From: an uncultured bacterium
GTDB taxonomy: Bacteria > Planctomycetota > UBA1135 > GCA-002686595
Length of the DNA stretch: 64,000 bases
Direction: 5' to 3'
Assembly: GCA_938083085.1 (NCBI GenBank)
Contig: CALLKX010000003.1
Span: 62,001-126,000, forward strand
This document shows positions 18,148 through 26,514 of the stretch, piece by piece. Within the stretch, counting starts at the first letter, position 1. Every line of letters starts with the position of its first letter. The translations under genes and the position numbers were made by a program. The notes under the pieces were generated by a model. It made no database searches and was not told the origin of the DNA. It was given only the letters and a program-made list of their open reading frames with translations.

Positions 18148-19122
18148 ATGCACGCATCGCGCCCGGCCGGGGGCGAGGGGGTGACGTGGAGTTCCGAGGC
18201 CGGTCGAGTGCCAACCTGGGTCCCCTTCGCGCTGCTCTTCCTGTCGCTCTTCGTCGGTCTCCGATGGCTCGAGGCGGACGCCCGGGACCGCGGTCTGGCC
18301 CGAATCGACGTCACTCGCTACGGGCTCCAGACGGACGCTCCCTGGCTGAATGACGAGTGGTACGAGGCGCTGGAGCAGCTCCTGCTCGAGGCCGATGCCG
18401 TGGACGCGGATGACCAGGAGGCGATCGCCGAGCTGGCGGCCCGGGTCGAATCGCTCCCCTTCATCGAGGCCGTGGGGACGCCGAGTGTCCGTTGGCCCGA
18501 TGGGCTGAACCTGCCCGTCCGGCTTCGGGAACCCGTGGCCTGCGTCCGCGTGGGCGGGAGGGACTTCCTGCCCGTGGCGAGCGACGGGACCGTGCTCGGC
18601 GGGTACTCGATCACGCCTCACCTCGCGTATGGAGGCTGGCTGCCTGCCCTGGGCCCCCTTGACCTCCTGGATCGCGAGCAGGGCCAGGTCCGGCCCGGCG
18701 ACGCGGTGAGCGTCCCCGAGCTGCTCGCGGCGCTGGACGTGGCGGACTCCATGTGGAGGCACCTCGGCCCCGACGATCTTCGCGAGCTGGGCCGGGTGGT
18801 GATCGACGCCTCGGCGGCGGACGCGCCCATCTTCGATCGTGAGGGAGGCTCCGTTTCGCCCCGGCGACTCCCCGGCGGGGTCGTGATTGAGCTGGAGGAG
18901 GGCCGGCGTGTGTTCTTCGGTCGCCCGCCGCACCCGCTCCATGAGGGCGAGCTGCCGGTCAACCTCAAGTGGGGTCACCTGCGCGGAGCGCTCGGTCAGG
19001 GTCGAGATGGTGATGGCTGGCGGCTGCTCGACGCGCGCTTCGACCACCCGGTCCTGCTGTCCGAGGAGGACGTCCTCGACTTCAAGGCTCGCTGGGAAGG
19101 GAGCCCGGATGGGGGCCGTTGA
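18148..19122 (+). CDS. Divergent FtsQ/DivIB-like POTRA membrane protein
   Basis: This 324-residue protein has a short cytoplasmic N-terminus, one membrane helix (about residues 22-42, TWVPFALLFLSLFVGLRWL) and an extracytoplasmic domain. The latter follows the FtsQ plan: a POTRA-like alpha/beta unit ending in VESLPFIEAVGTPSVRWPDG and LNLPVRLREPVACV, then a beta domain with VVIELEEGRRVFFG and, near the end, WRLLDARFDHPVLL, which fits the terminal strand of FtsQ. FtsQ links early and late division proteins. Planctomycetes generally lack FtsZ, so the role here is open. A TTG at 18121 would add nine residues. The stop overlaps the next gene as TTGA. Confidence 0.68.
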   Translation: MHASRPAGGEGVTWSSEAGRVPTWVPFALLFLSLFVGLRWLEADARDRGLARIDVTRYGLQTDAPWLNDEWYEALEQLLLEADAVDADDQEAIAELAARVESLPFIEAVGTPSVRWPDGLNLPVRLREPVACVRVGGRDFLPVASDGTVLGGYSITPHLAYGGWLPALGPLDLLDREQGQVRPGDAVSVPELLAALDVADSMWRHLGPDDLRELGRVVIDASAADAPIFDREGGSVSPRRLPGGVVIELEEGRRVFFGRPPHPLHEGELPVNLKWGHLRGALGQGRDGDGWRLLDARFDHPVLLSEEDVLDFKARWEGSPDGGR

Positions 19123-20906
19123 GCCCGCGGGGACGGCCAGCTCTGGACCCAGATCGGGGCTCCCCCAACGGCCTCGATCGTGACCCTGGCCAGGGGCACG
19201 GCGTGGATGGAGGCGATGACCGCCGCCAGGGTGCTGCGCCCACACCATTGGGCGGAGGCGCATTCACGCTCCGAGCCCTCCTGTTCGGGCTGATCGCCAC
19301 GGTCGTGCTAACGGTCCCGGAGGCCCTCGGACTGAGCCTGGCTCCGTGGCGTGGAGTCGATGGCGCCGTCGTACTGCTCCTGCTGGCGGGGGTCGGGTGC
19401 TTTGGGTGGCCGCCTCCGACGCGCTCCACCCTCGCTCGGAGCTCGCTCGACCTCTCGGTGGCGACCGCCTCGGTGGCGCTGTTCGGCGTTCTGGCAGCGT
19501 CCACAGCCAGCGCCGCCGCCGCGGAGTCGGAGCCTGCCGCAGCCGCAGTGGCTGGGGTCGCGCTGGGTGGAGTGTCGGCCGCGCTCGTGCTCCTCGGGAG
19601 GCTCGGTGGATGGGCAGGAGCGGCGGCTGCATTGGCCTTTGCCGGGGCGGTCGGACTGCTCGGCGCTGGAGGGCCGCAGCAGCCTTCCTCCTTGGCCTCC
19701 GGTCTGGCGGTGGAGGTACTGCCCATGGTCCTCGACCTGGAGGGTCCGCTCCGCTCCGGTCAATTGCGTATCGGCGACGCCCCTCCCGTGGAGGTGCGCG
19801 CCGATCTGGTGGAGGGAGCCTCGCGTCGTCTACACGCCTGGATCCCGGCTCCCGTGGACCGGGCGCCTGGCGCCGTCTCGGCGGAGATCGACGGGGTCCA
19901 GCCGCCCGGCTCCGACGGGCGGATCCGCGCTGAAGTCGGTCCTGCTTGGGTCCCGCCGACCACCCTCGCCGGGCGCCAGCGGCCCCCCGTGCCCCTCGGA
20001 TCGCGCCCGGCACCGCCCTCCGCCGGTCTCCTGCTGGCGTGGGGCAGCCTCCTTTGCCTCCTCGGCGTGCGGGCGAGGTCCCGTGCGCTTCGGCCCCTTC
20101 TGGGCGCCGCCCAGGGGGCGGCGCTCGGGCTCCTGTTGGCTCTCGGGCTCGCGCGGCTCGTCGTCCCCTCCGCTGGGCTCGGGGAGCCGGCGGTCCTGGG
20201 CGAGCGGGCGCCCGGGGTGCCCCATGTGCGGTGCCTCGAGGGGGCCGTGGGGGCCGAGACCTGGCTGCAGGTGGATCGGGTGAGGCAGCGGCTGGTGATC
20301 GAGGGGCTGGGGCCACGCGCTGCTTCGATCCAGCTCTGGGGCGCGGGGCTCCGGCGGTGCTTGCTGGACGCGACAGTCTCCCGGGGGCGCTTCGAGATGG
20401 TCCTCGGGGAGGGGGTGGTTGCGGATCTTGTGCGCCCACTGGACGTCGGGCTGAGGGTCCTGAGGCCTGCGATCAACGGTTGGGGAAATATGGACTCCGC
20501 CTGGGTCCGCGAGGGGCCCGCCGGGTGGCGAAGGATCGGCTCCTGGGGCATGGGAGACCGCGGCGACTTGGCGCCGCATGAGGGAGGGGTGGGCCGGCTC
20601 CCTGAGCCGCCCGCGGGCCCTGAAGGCCCTCAGGGCTCCTTGGGGAGGCCCCCGGCATGGGCCCACGGGGGGGCGGATGGGGCGGACTGGATGATCCTCG
20701 GGAGGCTGTCCGAAGGGGCCTTTGGAGGCCTCGTGGGCCCGAGGACGCGCTCTGGGAGAGCGGGCGACTCCCCAGGCCCCTCTTCAGGCCCCTCCCCGGG
20801 CCCCTCCTCCGCCAGCTCCCACTCCAGCTCCCACGCCCGCTCCCATGCCCGGGGGCCGGAGGTGTGGCTGCGGCTCACCGGAGCCGCGCCCTCCGGGGAA
20901 CGTTGA
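19119..20906 (+). CDS. Hypothetical multi-helix membrane protein
   Basis: This 595-residue protein starts at a TTG that overlaps the stop of the FtsQ-like gene (TTGA), implying translational coupling; no ATG lies near the first membrane helix. Hydrophobic segments at about 50-70, 80-95, 110-130, 140-160 and 165-180 are followed by an extracytoplasmic region (about 195-290), further helices at about 305-365, and a soluble C-terminal part with a beta-rich segment. The final 80 residues are low-complexity (Ser, Pro, Gly, His). I do not recognise a family. Sustained open frame, hydrophobic pattern and coupling support it as real. Confidence 0.62.
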   Translation: MSPRGRPALDPDRGSPNGLDRDPGQGHGVDGGDDRRQGAAPTPLGGGAFTLRALLFGLIATVVLTVPEALGLSLAPWRGVDGAVVLLLLAGVGCFGWPPPTRSTLARSSLDLSVATASVALFGVLAASTASAAAAESEPAAAAVAGVALGGVSAALVLLGRLGGWAGAAAALAFAGAVGLLGAGGPQQPSSLASGLAVEVLPMVLDLEGPLRSGQLRIGDAPPVEVRADLVEGASRRLHAWIPAPVDRAPGAVSAEIDGVQPPGSDGRIRAEVGPAWVPPTTLAGRQRPPVPLGSRPAPPSAGLLLAWGSLLCLLGVRARSRALRPLLGAAQGAALGLLLALGLARLVVPSAGLGEPAVLGERAPGVPHVRCLEGAVGAETWLQVDRVRQRLVIEGLGPRAASIQLWGAGLRRCLLDATVSRGRFEMVLGEGVVADLVRPLDVGLRVLRPAINGWGNMDSAWVREGPAGWRRIGSWGMGDRGDLAPHEGGVGRLPEPPAGPEGPQGSLGRPPAWAHGGADGADWMILGRLSEGAFGGLVGPRTRSGRAGDSPGPSSGPSPGPSSASSHSSSHARSHARGPEVWLRLTGAAPSGER

Positions 20907-21044
20907 ATCGACCCAGTGGGGGAGTCCAGTGAGGGAAGCTCTTGGAGGAATCGGCTCTCGACCGTTGCGGCGGCGTGGCCGGACCTCTAATCTTCTCGCC
21001 CTCGTGCTGCGCTGAGACCTGTGTCCCGGCGTTGTGCAATGCGT

Positions 21045-21081
21045 CTGGCGGTCTACGCCAGCGCCGTCCCCAGGGGACGGC
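21045..21081 (+). promoter_or_regulatory. Tandem hairpins in the rplM-rpsI leader
   Basis: Two perfect hairpins stand one base apart upstream of rplM: CTGGCG-GTCTA-CGCCAG (21045-21061) and GCCGTCCC-CAG-GGGACGGC (21063-21081). They end 63 bases before the start codon. L13/S9 operons in several bacteria are controlled through a 5' leader that binds L13, so this may be such a site. It does not match a leader consensus I can recall. Confidence 0.45.
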
Positions 21082-21144
21082 TGCCCCTCCGGCGGTCGCC
21101 CTTCCAGGGCCCCCCGCGCCGCTCCTGATGCGGCCCCGCGACCC

Positions 21145-21576
21145 ATGACCACCACACACGTACGACGCGACGACGTCGAGGAGCGCTGGCTCCTCTTTGA
21201 CGCCACAGAGAACAACCTTGGCCGCATGGCAGCCAAGATCGCCACCGTCCTTCAAGGGAAGGACCGCCCGACCTGGACCCCGAGCGAGCGCACGGGAGCC
21301 CACGTCGTGGTGATCAACGGGGCGAGCCCGAAGCTCTCCGGCTCCAAGGGCACCGAAAAGATCTACCGGCACTACTCGGGGTTCCCCGATGGCCAGAAGC
21401 ACGTCGCGATCGAGAAGGTCGCCGAGCGTCGTGCTGCTGACATCGTCACCCTCGCTGTGCGCCGGATGCTCCCGAAGACCCGTCTGGGCCGGGACCTCCT
21501 CCGTAACCTCAAGGTCTACGCTGGCGAAGAGCACCCGCACGGGGCTCAGATGCCGGTCAAGGTCGAATCCCTCTGA
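21145..21576 (+). CDS. rplM: Ribosomal protein uL13
   Basis: This 143-residue protein is a full-length uL13 of the large ribosomal subunit. It carries RWLLFDATENNLGRMAAKIA near the N-terminus, VVVINGASPKLSGSKGTEKIYRHYSGFP in the middle (quoted in part), and RRMLPKTRLGRDLLRNLKVY plus HPHGAQMP at the C-terminus, all family signatures. The ATG at 21145 gives the usual length. rpsI follows after 18 bases, the universal bacterial arrangement, so both are cotranscribed. Confidence 0.97.
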   Translation: MTTTHVRRDDVEERWLLFDATENNLGRMAAKIATVLQGKDRPTWTPSERTGAHVVVINGASPKLSGSKGTEKIYRHYSGFPDGQKHVAIEKVAERRAADIVTLAVRRMLPKTRLGRDLLRNLKVYAGEEHPHGAQMPVKVESL

Positions 21577-21594
21577 TCCAAGGACCAGATTCCA

Positions 21595-21993
21595 ATGGCA
21601 GTCATCAATCCCTGGACCTGGGGCCTCGGTCGCCGCAAGACCGCGATCGCCCGCGTCCGTCTCAAGCCCGGCGCCGGCGGCTTCGTTGTCAACGGCAAGC
21701 CGATGGACAACTACTTCGTCACCACCCAGTCGCGTCAGCGTGCCGGCCAGGCCCTGGTCGCCACGGGCTCGACCGAGATGTACGACGTGTTCTGCAACGT
21801 GAACGGCGGGGGCCCCACGGGCCAGAGCGAGGCGGTCTCGCTCGGCATCGCTCGCGCGCTGAAGAACATCAACCCGGCGTCCTTCGACGTCCTGCGTGAA
21901 GAGGGTCTGCTGACCCGTGACTCACGTATGAAGGAGCGGAAGAAGTACGGTCGTCGCGGCGCCCGTCGCGGCTTCCAGTTCTCGAAGCGTTGA
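21595..21993 (+). CDS. rpsI: Ribosomal protein uS9
   Basis: This 132-residue protein is uS9 of the small ribosomal subunit. It has GLGRRKTAIARVRLKPG at the N-terminus, NVNGGGPTGQSEAVSLGIARAL (partly quoted) in the middle, and the basic tail DSRMKERKKYGRRGARRGFQ ending in SKR, which reaches the P-site tRNA in known ribosomes. It is the second cistron of rplM-rpsI. A strong terminator follows at 22028-22095. Confidence 0.97.
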   Translation: MAVINPWTWGLGRRKTAIARVRLKPGAGGFVVNGKPMDNYFVTTQSRQRAGQALVATGSTEMYDVFCNVNGGGPTGQSEAVSLGIARALKNINPASFDVLREEGLLTRDSRMKERKKYGRRGARRGFQFSKR

Positions 21994-22027
21994 TCCGCGC
22001 TGCGTCCTCCCGGACGCGCCGCCCCAC

Positions 22028-22095
22028 CACGCCCGCCCCTGCGCGAGCCCTGGCCTTCGGGCTGGGCTTCCCGCAGAGGCGGGCGTGACCGTTTT
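22028..22095 (+). terminator. Rho-independent terminator after rpsI
   Basis: CACGCCCGCC (22028-22037) pairs perfectly with GGCGGGCGTG (22078-22087). Inner pairing (CTGCG with CGCAG, AGCCC with GGGCT) extends the hairpin, and ACCGTTTT follows. Confidence 0.75.
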
Positions 22096-22190
22096 GATCC
22101 CATCGGGAGTCCTGCACTCCTGTCCCGCTACCATGTGGGAACCCGGCGCACTGGCGCTGGTCTCCCTCCGACCCCCTTCCTCTCCGAGCG

Positions 22191-22976
22191 ATGGCAGGCC
22201 ACTCTCACGCATCAAACGTCAAGCACCGCAAGAACGCGGTGGACGCCAAGCGAGCCAAGATCTTCAGCAAGCTGGCCCGGAACATCATTTCCGCGGTTCG
22301 CCAGGGCGGCTCCGAAGCCGACACGAACATCAAGCTGAAGTACGCGGTGGAGAAGGCGCGGGCAGCCAACATGCCCAAGGACAACATCCAGCGCGCGATC
22401 AAGCGCGGGGCTGGGTCCAAGGACGGCGACGACTTCGAGGAGCTCATGTACGAGGGGTACGCTCCCGGCGGCGTCGCGCTCCTGATCTCGTGCCTGACCG
22501 ACAACCGCAACCGAACGGCGCCGGACGTCAAGTTCGCCCTCGAGCGCGGTGGCGGCAACATGGGCACCAGCGGCTCGGTCTCGTTCATGTTCGACTTCCG
22601 GTCCATCTTCGTGGTCGACATGACCGGAGAGCAGGCGGCGGACGACTTCGACGGCAAGGTGCTGGACGAAGAGGCGCTCATGGAGATCGCGCTTGAAGGA
22701 GGCGCGGATGACGTGCTTGTGGAGGGCGACGTGGCGACGGTGTTTGGGGGCGCGTCCGACTTCCTGGACGTGAAGACCGCCCTCGAGGCCGGGGGTGCGG
22801 TGCTCCTCTCTGCGGAGACGGGCTACGTTCCGCAGAACACGATCGAGGTGGCGTCGAAGTCGGACGCCGAGAAGATCCTGAAGCTCATTGATCGCCTCGA
22901 GGACAACGAGGACGTTCAGAACGTCTACGCGAACTACGACATCCCTGAAGAGTGGATGGAAGAGCTCTCCAGCTGA
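22191..22976 (+). CDS. yebC: YebC/TACO1 family protein
   Basis: This 261-residue protein is a YebC/TACO1 family member at full length. The N-terminal signature is MAGHSHASNVKHRKNAVDAK, followed by NMPKDNIQRAIKRGAG and LMYEGYAPGGVALLISCLTD; the acidic C-terminal domain ends in YANYDIPEEWMEE. Members have been described as DNA-binding regulators and, more recently, as translation factors that help ribosomes through polyproline or similar stalls. It lies about 200 bases after rpsI beyond a terminator, so it has its own promoter, perhaps near TACCAT at 22131-22136. Confidence 0.95.
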   Translation: MAGHSHASNVKHRKNAVDAKRAKIFSKLARNIISAVRQGGSEADTNIKLKYAVEKARAANMPKDNIQRAIKRGAGSKDGDDFEELMYEGYAPGGVALLISCLTDNRNRTAPDVKFALERGGGNMGTSGSVSFMFDFRSIFVVDMTGEQAADDFDGKVLDEEALMEIALEGGADDVLVEGDVATVFGGASDFLDVKTALEAGGAVLLSAETGYVPQNTIEVASKSDAEKILKLIDRLEDNEDVQNVYANYDIPEEWMEELSS

Positions 22977-23714
22977 GCGCCGCGACCGCCTGAGCTTCGC
23001 CAGGGCCCGGTCAGCCTCCCCGGTCAGCTTCCCCTTTCTGGGTTGCCCCCCCGAGTCCTCGGCGTGGGGCCTTCGTCCCAGCTCAGGGTCCCGACGCTCT
23101 GGCCCGGGCCAGCGGCGTCCGTGGCCGGCGGATCGCGGCGGCCGCGCACGCCAGGTGATGCGGCGGCCAGGAGCCGTCCAATCGTCGATCCATGGCGTTC
23201 AGCCACGGACTCCCGGCGACGGACTCCCAGCGACGGTGGGGCGGCGTGGAGGAAGGGGCCGAGGCCCGATTGGGAAGTGCCCATCGGGAGGGCCTCGTCG
23301 GAACGCCAACGCTCGCGCGGCGGCGATCGGTAGGGCTGGATCCAAGGATGGAGATTGGAAGCTCCAGGTCGGAAGACCCAGCGCGGAAGACCCAGCGCGG
23401 AAGACCCAGCGCGGAAGAGCCCGCGCGGAGGATCCAGCGAGGGGGATCAAGCCAGGCGGATCCGAACGGTGAGGCCCGAGTAGGAAGGTTCGGATGGGAA
23501 GGCCTGGCCAGGGCGTTGGGGGCCACGGGGCCCAGATTTGAGGGCTCGGGGCGCAGGCCCTGCGGTCGGAGTCGCGGGGATGGACCCGGATTCGCCCCCG
23601 TGTCGTTTGAATCCGAGGTGCCAGATCTGCACCCTCGTTCAAGAGCGGGCGCCAGCCCCGCGACGAGACCCCAGATCGTCCCCTCGAGAGAGGGGCACTG
23701 CAACGACACCTCCC
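22977..23714. other. Long non-coding region dominated by decayed 14-bp repeats
   Basis: No frame in these 738 bases looks like a protein: open frames on both strands are Pro/Arg/Ser-rich and mirror the 14-base repeat in different frames. The repeat array occupies 23207-23510. The promoter of the GGDEF-like gene should lie in the last 200 bases. No RNA gene is recognisable. Confidence 0.6.
23207..23510. repeat. Minisatellite with 14-bp unit, partly decayed
   Basis: The best block is three identical GGAAGACCCAGCGC units at 23371-23412, followed in register by GGAAGAGCCCGCGC, GGAGGATCCAGCGA and about five looser units (each opening with G or GG) to 23510. GGAAGCTCCAGGTC at 23357-23370 is in register just before. 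A second block starts at 23207 with GGACTCCCGGCGAC and GGACTCCCAGCGAC in a different phase. The unit is not a multiple of three, in line with a non-coding array. It is not CRISPR: there are no unique spacers. Confidence 0.8.
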
Positions 23715-24722
23715 ATGGGCGACGGCCTCCGTTCCATCCGCATCGCGACCCACGACGACTCCGTGCTGGCCTCAGCCAGGGCGGCCATCGAGTCTTCCTC
23801 GCTGAGGGACGACGCCCTCGCCGGGTGGAGCGTCGCCCAAGTGGAGAACTGGAGGGAGCTCATCGAGGCGCCCCCGGCCCCTGGGGACCTGGTCATCGTG
23901 GACGCCTGGATGCGGACCACGGGGCCGGACGACCGCAACGTCTACGAGGTTCTCCGTCAGCTCTCGGGTCGGACGCGCTGTCGTACCTTCCTGCTGGTCG
24001 ATCAGAACAACGCGGAGGCGCAATCCATCGCGCGTTTCTGCGGCGCGACCGGGTCTCTCTCGCGTCCGATCAGCGCCAGCAAGCTCACGTCCCTGCTGGG
24101 GCTCAACGGCGGGCCGCGCCCGACGCTGCCCACCCAGGACCGCGGCACGGCGCGTGAGGACCAGCTCCCCGAGGCGCTGCTTGAGACCCTCATCACCGGG
24201 GCGGCCTTCTCGAGCACCGAGCCGCCCCAGCGACAGAGCCGAGATGACGCCTTGCTCAAGGCCGTCATCGACCCCGTGACGGGGCTCTTCAACTTCTCGT
24301 TTCTCTCCTACAAGCTCGACGAGGAGTTCAAGCGAGCGCGTCGCTTCCACGCGCCGCTGGCCTGCGCCATGCTCGGCTTCGAGAGCCAGGCCTCCGACGA
24401 CGTCCTACGCGAGCTGGCCGCGATCTTCCTCGACGCCTCCCGCGACACCGATGTGCTGGGGCGCTTCGACGAGAACTCCTTCCTCTTCCTCCTCCCGAAC
24501 ACGGGACCGGACGGTGCGGAGATCATGGCCCGACGCGTGGCGGACAGCGCCGATGAGCGCCGCCTGCTGGACCTGGTGGGCGACCGCATCGACATCGCCA
24601 TCGGTATCGGGAACTACCCGAGCCCTGACATCGACCAGCGCGAGGACCTCTACGGCGCCGCCCGAGAGGCGTTCCTTGAGGCGCGCGAGGCGGGCGGCGG
24701 CATCGTCGTCTCCGCGCTCTGA
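23715..24722 (+). CDS. Pseudo-receiver plus degenerate GGDEF protein
   Basis: This 335-residue protein has an N-terminal receiver-like alpha/beta unit (about 5-125; DLVIVDAW, RTFLLVDQ, SRPISASKLTSLL) in which the phosphate-accepting acidic pocket is not complete. From about 180 it has a diguanylate-cyclase-type domain opening with DPVTGLFNFSFLSYKLDEEF and KRARRFHAPLACAML. At the active site LGRFDENSFLFLLP stands where cyclases have R.GGDEF, so the GG is lost and the acidic pair altered; synthesis of c-di-GMP is unlikely. It may act as a binding or scaffold protein. The ATG at 23715 is the first start after the repeat region and precedes a coherent domain. Confidence 0.75.
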   Translation: MGDGLRSIRIATHDDSVLASARAAIESSSLRDDALAGWSVAQVENWRELIEAPPAPGDLVIVDAWMRTTGPDDRNVYEVLRQLSGRTRCRTFLLVDQNNAEAQSIARFCGATGSLSRPISASKLTSLLGLNGGPRPTLPTQDRGTAREDQLPEALLETLITGAAFSSTEPPQRQSRDDALLKAVIDPVTGLFNFSFLSYKLDEEFKRARRFHAPLACAMLGFESQASDDVLRELAAIFLDASRDTDVLGRFDENSFLFLLPNTGPDGAEIMARRVADSADERRLLDLVGDRIDIAIGIGNYPSPDIDQREDLYGAAREAFLEAREAGGGIVVSAL

Positions 24723-24732
24723 GATCACCCCG

Positions 24733-24802
24733 CTGAGTGACTGCTGCCGAGTGACTCCCACTGAGTGACGCCAGCTGATTAGGTCTCGCTGAGCGCAGGC
24801 CG
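24733..24802. repeat. Five tandem units with 14-base period
   Basis: Units begin at 24733, 24747, 24761, 24775 and 24789: CTGAGTGACTGCTG, CCGAGTGACTCCCA, CTGAGTGACGCCAG, then two looser copies opening CTGATTAGG and CTGAGCGCA. The period equals that of the array at 23207-23510, but the core sequence differs. Confidence 0.7.
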
Positions 24803-25075
24803 CGTCGATGGGGGGCTTGCGTGAGGCACGCCGGGCGGTGGGGCTCCCGCAGTCTTGGCTTCGAGGCGGCGAGCCTCAGGGCCGCCCTCTCCTCGGGTCG
24901 ACGCGCCGCACCCGCGGCCCGAAGCTCCTGAGGCCGGGGCACGGCCGCAGAGCTCCGATCCTGGAGCGCGTGCCGCAGCCAGGACCCCGTGCTCGAACTG
25001 GGCCGGGAGACGGCTGAGGAGGCGGGACTTCCGGCAGGCGCGTGCTTGCACGTCGCGTTCGGGCTCCTTCCCCGC

Positions 25076-25081
25076 TAGCCT
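25076..25081 (+). promoter_or_regulatory. -10-like TAGCCT box before the kinase-sigma operon
   Basis: TAGCCT lies 11 bases before the ATG at 25093. A transcript starting just downstream would have almost no leader. No -35 element at normal spacing is evident. Confidence 0.45.
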
Positions 25082-25092
25082 CGTCTTCTGAC

Positions 25093-26514
25093 ATGGATTG
25101 GGAGGCGTTCTACAACTCGTTCCGTCAGCCGGACTTTATCGCCGGCTATGAGATCGAGAACCGGCTGGGCGGCGGAGCCTTCGGTGACGTCTACAAGGCT
25201 CGGAAGACCTCCATCGGGAAGCCGTACGCCATCAAGTTCCTGAAGGTGGACGACGACGACCAGCGCGCCGCCATGGAGCGGGAGCTCGACCTGGTCAGCA
25301 GCTTCGCGGCCATCGATCACCCGAACCTGGTCACCATCGAGGACCTCGGGTCGGTGATGGGGGTGCCCTATCTAATCATGGGGTACGCCGGTGAGGAGAC
25401 GCTGGCGCGGCGGCTGAAGGAGGGGCGGCTGACGATGGATGAGGCGTTGGGCCACGTGACCCAGGCGGCACGCGGGCTGGTCGCCCTGCATGAGCGCCGT
25501 ATCGTTCACTTCGATCTGAAGCCCAGCAACATCTTCATCCGTGGGGAGAGCGCGCGCCTCGGGGACTACGGGCTCTCAAAACTGCTTGAGGGCGGGCGGA
25601 TGACGCTGACGTTCGGACGGGGTACGCCGCTGTACATGGCGCCGGAGATGCTCTTGCAACGGGCGGACCACCGGGCGGATATCTACAGCCTCGGCGTCAT
25701 TCTCTACGAGTCGCTGGTGGGGCGGGTCCCCTTCCAAGGCCGCGCGGGCGGTGCCTTCGTGGTCCGCGACAACGACGACCCCCCTGACCTCCCCGAGGGC
25801 TTCCCGGAGGTCGCGCGCGAGGCCACGCTGGCCTGCCTGCGCCTCGATCCGAATGACCGGCCGGAGAGCGTGCTTGAGGTGCTGGGGATGCTCGGCCAAT
25901 CCGCGCGCGCAGGGGACGAGATCACCTTCGAGGTCCCTCGCCTCACGGTGGGGGGCGCCCCCTCGCTCAGCCCCAACCCGGAGCCGGCACCGCTCGGTCG
26001 GTCGCTCCTCGAGGGCGGGTTCGAGGTCGACGCGGGAGCCGACCAGGCGGCGGATCAGGCGGCACCGGGATCCGGTCCAGCGGAGACTGGATCCGGCGCG
26101 GAGCGCGGCCCCGCGAGCCGCGCCCGTGCCCTGGTCGCGGAGCTGGCGGCGGAGTCCCGAGGCCGGGACGCCGGCCAGAAGGTGCCGACCCTGGAGGAGA
26201 CCTCTGCGGTCTCTGTGCCTGCTGTGATCCCCGTGCCTCCGCGGGTGACCGGCGGCCTGACGGGGACCCTCGCCGAGACGAACCGCGTCGCCTTCGATGT
26301 GTTCGTGGGCTCGGTGGTGGCCGTGATGCGGGGCGTGCTCGCGGGCTACCGCTCCATCTCTGATCAGCTCGTCCGGAGCCGGCAGGGCGGCTGGCTCGGT
26401 CGTTCCTCTCGCTTCGCCCTCTTCCTCCTCCTCATGGCGACCATCGGGTTCGGCGCCACCGTGCTCGGCCTGCTGGGGATCAACGCGGTGGAGCAGCTGG
26501 GGTGGGGATCATGA
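25093..26514 (+). CDS. Membrane-anchored Hanks-type Ser/Thr protein kinase
   Basis: This 473-residue protein has a kinase domain at about 19-275: Gly-rich loop LGGGAFGDVYKA, AIKFLK with the ATP-binding Lys, HFDLKPSN (139-146) as catalytic loop, DYG in place of DFG, and TPLYMAPE. The catalytic loop has HFD rather than HRD, so the Arg that reads activation-loop phosphorylation is missing. A Pro/Ala-rich linker (about 285-435) leads to one C-terminal membrane helix (FALFLLLMATIGFGATVLGL) with a tail of about 20 residues. The kinase should face the cytoplasm. The stop overlaps the sigma factor start as ATGA, so kinase and sigma factor are made together; phosphorylation of the sigma factor is a reasonable inference. 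Confidence 0.92.
   Translation: MDWEAFYNSFRQPDFIAGYEIENRLGGGAFGDVYKARKTSIGKPYAIKFLKVDDDDQRAAMERELDLVSSFAAIDHPNLVTIEDLGSVMGVPYLIMGYAGEETLARRLKEGRLTMDEALGHVTQAARGLVALHERRIVHFDLKPSNIFIRGESARLGDYGLSKLLEGGRMTLTFGRGTPLYMAPEMLLQRADHRADIYSLGVILYESLVGRVPFQGRAGGAFVVRDNDDPPDLPEGFPEVAREATLACLRLDPNDRPESVLEVLGMLGQSARAGDEITFEVPRLTVGGAPSLSPNPEPAPLGRSLLEGGFEVDAGADQAADQAAPGSGPAETGSGAERGPASRARALVAELAAESRGRDAGQKVPTLEETSAVSVPAVIPVPPRVTGGLTGTLAETNRVAFDVFVGSVVAVMRGVLAGYRSISDQLVRSRQGGWLGRSSRFALFLLLMATIGFGATVLGLLGINAVEQLGWGS

Larger units (their letters stand above)
24723..25092. other. Intergenic region with a short 14-base-period array
   Basis: These 370 bases separate the GGDEF-like gene and the kinase gene. The first 80 bases hold the repeat at 24733-24802. 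The last 20 hold the TAGCCT box of the kinase promoter. I see no gene or structured RNA in the rest. Confidence 0.5.

Noticed and set aside
23357..23510. Possible CRISPR-like array
   Set aside because: Units are contiguous 14-mers without unique spacers, and no cas genes are in the window.
23083..23753. Two overlapping minus-strand open frames of about 180-210 codons in the repeat region
   Set aside because: Their translations only mirror the 14-base repeats in different frames (runs of Pro, Arg, Ser and Gly), with no start signal and no domain.
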